A stretch of DNA of 64,000 nucleotides, from NCBI RefSeq assembly GCF_002723995.1, contig NZ_BEWP01000008.1, positions 62,001-126,000 on the forward strand. Reading direction: 5' to 3'. Each line of letters opens with the position of its first letter. The first letter of the stretch is position 1. The translations under genes were made by a program, and so were the position numbers. The notes below the pieces were generated by a model. That model made no database searches and was not told where the DNA came from. It saw nothing but the letters and a program-made list of their open reading frames with translations. Below, piece by piece: positions 59,229 to 64,000 of the stretch. This DNA is from Gluconobacter kondonii (GTDB taxonomy: Bacteria; Pseudomonadota; Alphaproteobacteria; Acetobacterales; Acetobacteraceae).

Positions 59229-59680
59229 GCCGTATGCTCGTGGACAAGGATGCCATCCGGGCATTGGCCGATATTCTGACACAGACCGGCCTGACCGAAA
59301 TCGAGATTTCCGAAGCGGACAGCCGTATCCGCGTGGCGCGCAACGTGAACGTAGTTCAGGCTGCTGCTCCGGTGCAGGCCGCTGCGGCACCCGCGGCCCC
59401 GGCTGTCGCCGCCGCTGTTGCGGCTCCGGCTGATCCGGCCAAGCACCCGGGTATGGTGCCGAGCCCGATGGTGGGCGTTGCCTATCTGACGCCCGATCCG
59501 TCCTCTCCGCCGTTCGCTGTCGAAGGCCAGACGGTGACTGCGGGTCAGACGATCATGCTCATCGAAGCCATGAAGACCTTCAACCAGATCAAGGCCCCCC
59601 GCGCCGGCACGCTGACGAAGTTCCTTGTCGAATCCGGTCAGCCGGTCGAGTTCGGCGAAGCACTGGCGATCATCGAGTAA
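59225..59680 (+). CDS. accB: Biotin carboxyl carrier protein of acetyl-CoA carboxylase
   Basis: 151 residues. The N-terminal helical domain is joined by an Ala/Pro-rich linker (about residues 47-72) to the biotinyl domain. The biotin-accepting Lys is in [28 protein letters not shown] is the conserved thumb region. It overlaps aroQ by 4 bp and accC by one base (TAATG). Confidence 0.95.
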   Translation: MSRMLVDKDAIRALADILTQTGLTEIEISEADSRIRVARNVNVVQAAAPVQAAAAPAAPAVAAAVAAPADPAKHPGMVPSPMVGVAYLTPDPSSPPFAVEGQTVTAGQTIMLIEAMKTFNQIKAPRAGTLTKFLVESGQPVEFGEALAIIE

Positions 59681-61032
59681 TGATTTCCAAGGTCCTCATT
59701 GCCAATCGGGGTGAGATCGCGCTGCGGATCCAGCGCGCCTGCCGCGAGATGGGCATCAAAACCGTTGCCGTGCATTCGACGGCAGACGCCGATGCGATGC
59801 ATGTGCGCCTTGCGGACGAAGCCGTCTGCATCGGTCCGCCGAGCGCGCGCGATTCCTATCTGAATGTTGCCGCCATCCTTTCGGCTGCGATGATCACGGG
59901 AGCAGACGCCATTCATCCCGGTTATGGCTTCCTGTCGGAAAATGCCGAGTTTGCCGAGACCGTGGAAGAACACGGCCTCGCGTTCATTGGTCCGACCGCC
60001 GAGCATATCCGCACGATGGGCGACAAGATCGCTGCCAAGACGACCATGCGCGCGCTCGGCGTGCCGCTGGTGCCGGGGTCCGATGGCGGTTTGGCCGACT
60101 TGCAGGCCGCACGTGAAGTTGCGGACAAGGTCGGCTATCCGGTCCTCATCAAGGCTGCTGCCGGTGGTGGCGGGCGTGGGATGAAGGTCGCGATGACGGC
60201 GGACGACATCGAGGAAGCCTGGTCGGTCGCCCGTGCCGAAGCCCGTGCAGCTTTCGGCAATGACGAGGTCTATCTCGAGAAGTATCTCAACCGTCCGCGT
60301 CATATCGAGCTTCAGATCCTTGGTGACGCGCATGGTAATGTCGTGCATTTCGGTGAGCGTGACTGTTCGCTCCAGCGCCGTCATCAGAAGCTGCTGGAAG
60401 AAGCCGGTTCACCGGCTCTGACGGACGCCGAACGTGAGGAAATTGGCCGCACCGCGACCGAGGCTCTTTCGCGCATGGGCTACCGCAATGCGGGCACGCT
60501 GGAGTTCCTGTATCAGGACGGTCAGTTCTGCTTCATCGAGATGAATACGCGTCTTCAGGTCGAGCACCCGGTGACGGAGATGGTCTGCAACGTGGATCTC
60601 GTGCGCGAGCAGATCCGGATCGCCTCTGGTGAATCGCTTGGATACACGCAGTCGGACATCAAGATGTCCGGTCATGCGATCGAGTGCCGCATCAATGCGG
60701 AAGACCCGGAGACCTTCATGCCGAGCCCCGGCACGATCAAGGTGTTTCATGCTCCGGGTGGGTTGGGTGTGCGGATGGACAGCGCGATTTACGCTGGCTA
60801 TCGCATCCCGCCTTACTACGACAGCATGATCGCCAAGCTGATCGTGCATGCCCCCACGCGCGCCGAAGCCATTGCCCGCATGCAGCGTGCTCTGGATGAA
60901 TGTGTGGTGGATGGCGTGAAGACGGTCATTCCGCTCCATCAGAAAATTCTGGCTGATTCTTCTTTCCAGAAAGGGGATTACACCATCCACTGGCTGGAAA
61001 ATTTCGTCGCTGCCCAGCAGGCAGGAAAGTAA
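59680..61032 (+). CDS. accC: Acetyl-CoA carboxylase biotin carboxylase subunit
   Basis: 450 residues, the standard length. Motifs: [22 protein letters not shown], the ATP-binding loop [30 protein letters not shown], and the active-site region [16 protein letters not shown]. It carboxylates the biotin on AccB for malonyl-CoA synthesis. It is cotranscribed with aroQ and accB. Confidence 0.97.
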   Translation: MISKVLIANRGEIALRIQRACREMGIKTVAVHSTADADAMHVRLADEAVCIGPPSARDSYLNVAAILSAAMITGADAIHPGYGFLSENAEFAETVEEHGLAFIGPTAEHIRTMGDKIAAKTTMRALGVPLVPGSDGGLADLQAAREVADKVGYPVLIKAAAGGGGRGMKVAMTADDIEEAWSVARAEARAAFGNDEVYLEKYLNRPRHIELQILGDAHGNVVHFGERDCSLQRRHQKLLEEAGSPALTDAEREEIGRTATEALSRMGYRNAGTLEFLYQDGQFCFIEMNTRLQVEHPVTEMVCNVDLVREQIRIASGESLGYTQSDIKMSGHAIECRINAEDPETFMPSPGTIKVFHAPGGLGVRMDSAIYAGYRIPPYYDSMIAKLIVHAPTRAEAIARMQRALDECVVDGVKTVIPLHQKILADSSFQKGDYTIHWLENFVAAQQAGK

Positions 61033-61045
61033 ACCGGAGTCTTCC

Positions 61046-61615
61046 ATGAGTTACGCGGAAACCATTATCCTTGATGTCCGGATCGGGCAGGTCCCTGTGG
61101 TGGTTTCTGCGCTCACGGGGCGTGACGGACTTGGCGTCTGGGTGAGCGAGATCGGTGTGCTCAACCGGGTTGTCCTGTTCCGGACCGCCGACACCTATGC
61201 CGGTCTTCTGGACGGGCGACCCGAGCTTCTGGCTGCGATCCCTAAAGACGCTATTCAGAGCGTTGATGTCACAAGCTGGCGCATCATTTCGCCCCTGCTT
61301 CCTGCCGGGGCGCACGGTGGCGTTTATGAATGGCGCTGTTATGAGCTGAAGCTGGGGCAGGTGGGGGATGTGGAGGAAGCCTTCGCGGCATCCCTTCCGC
61401 CACGGCTGGAGTTTTCTGGGCTGGTCTGCGGGATGATTTCTCTCGAAGGCACGCCACGACTGGCCCATATCTGGCCCTACGCAGACATGAATGCGCGTAT
61501 GGAGATCAGAGCGCAGGCCGTAGCGAGCGGAATCTGGCCGCCTAAAGTCGCAAGCCATCTGAACATTATGGAAAATGCGATTCTGCTTCCGGCCAAAGAT
61601 TCCGCTTGGCGCTAG
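61046..61615 (+). CDS. NIPSNAP-family protein
   Basis: 189 residues. It shows two NIPSNAP-like halves, the second containing YEWRCYELKLG and RLAHIWPYADMNARMEIRA, the most recognisable family segment. No signal peptide is present. Function is not established; some members are associated with enzymes of small-molecule metabolism. It follows accC after 13 bp and is probably the last gene of that operon, ending at a strong terminator. Confidence 0.75.
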   Translation: MSYAETIILDVRIGQVPVVVSALTGRDGLGVWVSEIGVLNRVVLFRTADTYAGLLDGRPELLAAIPKDAIQSVDVTSWRIISPLLPAGAHGGVYEWRCYELKLGQVGDVEEAFAASLPPRLEFSGLVCGMISLEGTPRLAHIWPYADMNARMEIRAQAVASGIWPPKVASHLNIMENAILLPAKDSAWR

Positions 61616-61629
61616 GCAGCCCGAACAAC

Positions 61630-61674
61630 ATAAAAAAAGCGGTGAGGCTAGAGCCTGCACCGCTTTTTTTTATG
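61630..61674 (+). terminator. Intrinsic terminator after the NIPSNAP gene
   Basis: A stem of AAAAAAGCGGTG with GCACCGCTTTTTT and a small inner hairpin (GGCT/AGCC), followed by a run of T. It is near-symmetric and could also serve the convergent minus-strand gene. Confidence 0.85.
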
Positions 61675-61697
61675 CCTTAGGCTTGTGCTTCGAAAAA

Positions 61698-62381
61698 TTA
61701 CTTCTTGGCGGCAGCCGGAGCAGCAGGGGCCAGTGTTTCGATTGTGCTTTCAGAAACAAAAACCACCGAGTTCAACGCTTGTGTCAGGGCAGCAACAGCC
61801 TCCTGCGGATTGTGTCCTTCGGTGAAAACGGTTGCCCGATAAACCGCACCCTGCACCGGTGTGAGCGGAGCCAGCGCCATAATGAAATCTGCATCGGCCC
61901 CGACGACCTGCATGGTCTGGGCGGCCTGATCCGTATTGCCAGACTTCAACTGAGCGTTGGCGGAAACCACCGCAGCTTTCTTTTCAGGAGCCAGCGTTTC
62001 GCTCACGACGAACTCACCGCCGACCGGAAGCCAGTCCGTCTGTCCGACGACAGGCTGGTGATTGGCGTTGACGGGGGATTGCTGAGCAGGGTGGAGATCG
62101 TTTTCGGCAGCCTGAAACTTTTTGTCAGCCTTTTGCGCGGCGGCAAGACGCTTCTGGGCATCATAAAGTGCCGGAATAGCGGCCTCGGTCTTGCCGGTCG
62201 TCTGGAGGATGTCACGAGCTTTCAGAATATCCTGAAAAGCGCGCTGTCCGTCGGCGGAAAGATGATGGAAAGCGCGGTGAGCCTTGAATTTTTCCCAATG
62301 AGTATGAAGTGAATCTGCACTTGCAAAGGGCGTCGCGCAAAGGATGGAGGAAATGGCAGCGAGGGCGGGAATGAATTTCAT
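61698..62381 (-). CDS. Exported YfdX-like protein
   Basis: 227 residues. The N-terminal MKFIPALAAISSILCATPFASA is a signal peptide. The mature region is mainly helical, with FQDILKARDILQTTGKTEAAIPAL, a central DWLPVGGEFVVSETLAPEKKAA, and SGNTDQAAQTMQVVGADADFIMALAPLT. This layout matches the YfdX family, reported in enterics as an acid-inducible periplasmic protein. An acid-stress role would fit an acetic acid producer but is inference. It ends with Ala/Pro/Lys (APAAPAAAKK). It is divergent from edd across an AT-rich gap. Confidence 0.65.
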   Translation of the reverse strand: MKFIPALAAISSILCATPFASADSLHTHWEKFKAHRAFHHLSADGQRAFQDILKARDILQTTGKTEAAIPALYDAQKRLAAAQKADKKFQAAENDLHPAQQSPVNANHQPVVGQTDWLPVGGEFVVSETLAPEKKAAVVSANAQLKSGNTDQAAQTMQVVGADADFIMALAPLTPVQGAVYRATVFTEGHNPQEAVAALTQALNSVVFVSESTIETLAPAAPAAAKK

Positions 62382-62794
62382 GATATCGTCTCCGTAAATA
62401 TTTGGTTCTGACCTTTATCGGTATTTCATAAAAATAGTTCAGACACATTACAGATCGTTTAATAATTTTTGATTCATTTGGATATTTTTCAGGATTTACT
62501 CCGATGGGGTGGGGAAGCTTCTTATGGAAGGTTACGGGGTTTTCGGGAATTGTGACTAACAGATGCAATTATTTTTATTGCTCTCTAGATGTTATTTTTG
62601 GAACTTATCGACGCCATGAAATGATTTTTTGAAATAAAAATGAGAATATTGGGGTTTTCATTTGGGGAATGGCTTGCCCTAAAGGAGGGCTTTCCGTATG
62701 AACGGGGCCTCAATCACGATACCGTGCCTTGCACCGTAAAGTCGGCCTTTCCGGAGCGCATTGCAGGCACCAGCCGAGTAGCGAGTATTTCCAG
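62382..62794. other. Divergent promoter region between the YfdX-like gene and edd
   Basis: About 410 bp, AT-rich from 62390 to 62660. It carries promoters for both flanking genes, though no clear -35/-10 pair was recognised. A small hairpin GCCCT/AGGGC lies near 62675-62690, before edd. Confidence 0.5.
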
Positions 62795-64000
62795 ATGTCT
62801 CTGAATTCCGTCGTCGAGAGTGTGACTGCCCGTATCATCGAGCGTTCGAAAATCTCCCGGCGCCGGTATCTCGCTCTGATGGAGCGCAACCGGGCCAAAG
62901 GTGTGCTCCGGCCCAGACTCGCCTGCGGAAATCTGGCTCATGCGATCGCGGCCTCCAGCCCGGACAAGCCGGAACTGATGCGTCCCACCGGGACCAATAT
63001 CGGCATCATCACGACCTATAACGACATGCTCTCGGCGCATCAGCCTTATGGTCGTTACCCTGAGCAGATCAAGCTGTTTGCCCGTGAAGTCGGGGCGACG
63101 GCGCAGGTAGCGGGCGGTGCGCCGGCCATGTGTGATGGTGTGACGCAGGGGCAGGAGGGGATGGAATTGTCCCTTTTCTCCCGCGACGTGATCGCCATGT
63201 CCACGGCGGTCGGGCTGAGCCACGGCATGTTCGAAAGCGTGGCGCTGCTCGGGATCTGCGACAAGATCGTGCCTGGGCTTCTGATGGGCGCCCTGCGTTT
63301 TGGGCACCTGCCGACCATGCTGATCCCGGCCGGTCCGATGCCGTCCGGCCTTCCGAACAAGGAAAAGCAGCGCATCCGCCAGCTCTATGTTCAGGGCAAG
63401 GTCGGACAGGCCGAACTGATGGAAGCGGAAAACGCCTCCTATCACAGCGCCGGAACCTGCACGTTCTATGGAACCGCCAATACGAACCAGATGATGGTCG
63501 AAATCATGGGATTGATGATGCCGGATTCGGCATTCATCAATCCCAATACGAAGCTGCGTCAGGCCATGACGCGCTCGGGAATCCATCGTCTGGCAGAGAT
63601 CGGCCTGAACGGGGAGGATGCGCGCCCCCTCGCCCAGTGTGTGGATGAAAAAGCGATCGTGAACGCTGCCGTTGGACTGCTGGCAACGGGTGGTTCGACC
63701 AATCACGCCATCCATCTTCCCGCCATCGCCCGCGCTGCAGGCATTCTGATCGATTGGGAAGACATCAGCCGCTTGTCTTCCGCTGTTCCGCTGGTTACTC
63801 GCGTCTATCCCAGCGGTTCTGAGGATGTGAACGCATTCAATCGCGTGGGCGGGATGCCGACGGTCATCGCCGAACTGTCGCGCGCCGGGATGCTGCATCA
63901 GGATATCCTAACGGTCTCGCGCGGCGGCTTCTCCGACTATGCGCGTCGTGCTTCGCTTGAAGGGGACGACCTCGTTTACAGTCCCGCAAAGCCCTCCACC
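62795..64000 (+). CDS. edd: 6-phosphogluconate dehydratase, 3' end cut by window edge
   Basis: 402 codons are present and the frame is open at the right edge; full Edd is about 600. The ATG at 62795 gives a start SLNSVVESVTARIIERSKISRRRY, like known Edd proteins. Motifs include LACGNLAHAIA, ITTYNDMLSAHQPYG, GGAPAMCDGVTQGQEGMELSLFSRD and the cluster-binding SAGTCTFYGTANTNQMMVE. It makes KDPG in the Entner-Doudoroff pathway, a main sugar route in Gluconobacter. The eda gene commonly follows edd but would lie outside the window. Confidence 0.95.
   Translation, partial: MSLNSVVESVTARIIERSKISRRRYLALMERNRAKGVLRPRLACGNLAHAIAASSPDKPELMRPTGTNIGIITTYNDMLSAHQPYGRYPEQIKLFAREVGATAQVAGGAPAMCDGVTQGQEGMELSLFSRDVIAMSTAVGLSHGMFESVALLGICDKIVPGLLMGALRFGHLPTMLIPAGPMPSGLPNKEKQRIRQLYVQGKVGQAELMEAENASYHSAGTCTFYGTANTNQMMVEIMGLMMPDSAFINPNTKLRQAMTRSGIHRLAEIGLNGEDARPLAQCVDEKAIVNAAVGLLATGGSTNHAIHLPAIARAAGILIDWEDISRLSSAVPLVTRVYPSGSEDVNAFNRVGGMPTVIAELSRAGMLHQDILTVSRGGFSDYARRASLEGDDLVYSPAKPST

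Noticed and set aside
1-64000. CRISPR arrays, rRNA genes, prophage modules and complete insertion sequences
   Set aside because: No regularly spaced repeats, no rRNA-like sequence, no integrase or structural phage genes, and no transposase with terminal repeats were seen.

Overview
The window looks like chromosomal DNA from an acetic acid bacterium (Alphaproteobacteria, Acetobacteraceae). Gluconobacter or a close relative is my best guess. This rests on protein content and gene order: a type II NADH dehydrogenase, a 6-phosphogluconate dehydratase, a bacterial major-royal-jelly-family protein, a UbiM-like hydroxylase, the alphaproteobacterial block dusB-ntr-hfq-hflX, and the block hisB-DUF2628-hisH-hisA-hisF-hisE-hinT. 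Coding density is high, many genes overlap by 4 to 14 bp, and the DNA is GC-rich apart from a few AT-rich gaps. No rRNA operon, CRISPR array, prophage or intact insertion sequence is visible.

Layout. 1-2.8 kb: truncated royal-jelly-family protein, DUF2075 P-loop protein and YbaK-like deacylase, all on minus. 3.1-4.7 kb: atypical triosephosphate isomerase with a DeoR regulator. 4.7-9.5 kb: alpha-E protein and circularly permuted ATP-grasp on minus, divergent from a transglutaminase and a zinc metallopeptidase on plus. 9.5-15.9 kb: NDH-2, the core methionine synthase pair MesD/MesX (DUF1852), and phosphoglucomutase. 16-19.5 kb: large TonB-dependent receptor beside a very AT-rich gap. 19.5-24 kb: histidine operon with a GNAT-HisA fusion. 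24.2-30.6 kb: nitroreductase, UbiM-like hydroxylase, an HTH protein with a C-terminal membrane segment, MscS-type channel, pyrD and a small unknown gene. 30.7-38 kb: dusB, a degenerate ntrC, ntrY, ntrX, hfq, hflX. 38-46 kb: OpgC-like acyltransferase, SulP transporter, tRNA-His, DMT transporter, manC, an SDR-like protein and an exported protein. 46.3-48.6 kb: rplM, rpsI, ilvE. 48.6-54.4 kb: molybdenum cofactor block (mocA, xdhC, then divergent moeA, moaA, moaC, a mobA-moaD fusion and moaE). 54.5-55.3 kb: two unknown genes behind a Fur-box-like site. 55.4-64 kb: type III PLP decarboxylase, YihY, RlpA, aroQ-accB-accC-NIPSNAP, a YfdX-like protein, and edd cut by the right edge.

Most of this is metabolism: histidine, methionine, branched-chain amino acid, pyrimidine, fatty acid, aromatic and molybdopterin synthesis, plus sugar-phosphate reactions.

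The features most worth a second look are the Ntr block, where ntrB is absent and both activator-type proteins lack the sigma-54 contact loop; the MobA-MoaD fusion with a strong internal Shine-Dalgarno and start; the GNAT-HisA fusion; an Hfq lacking two phenylalanines; a perfect palindrome upstream of a predicted membrane-attached HTH protein; and the Fur-box-controlled pair of unknown genes. Family names come from reading motifs by eye. No database search was run.
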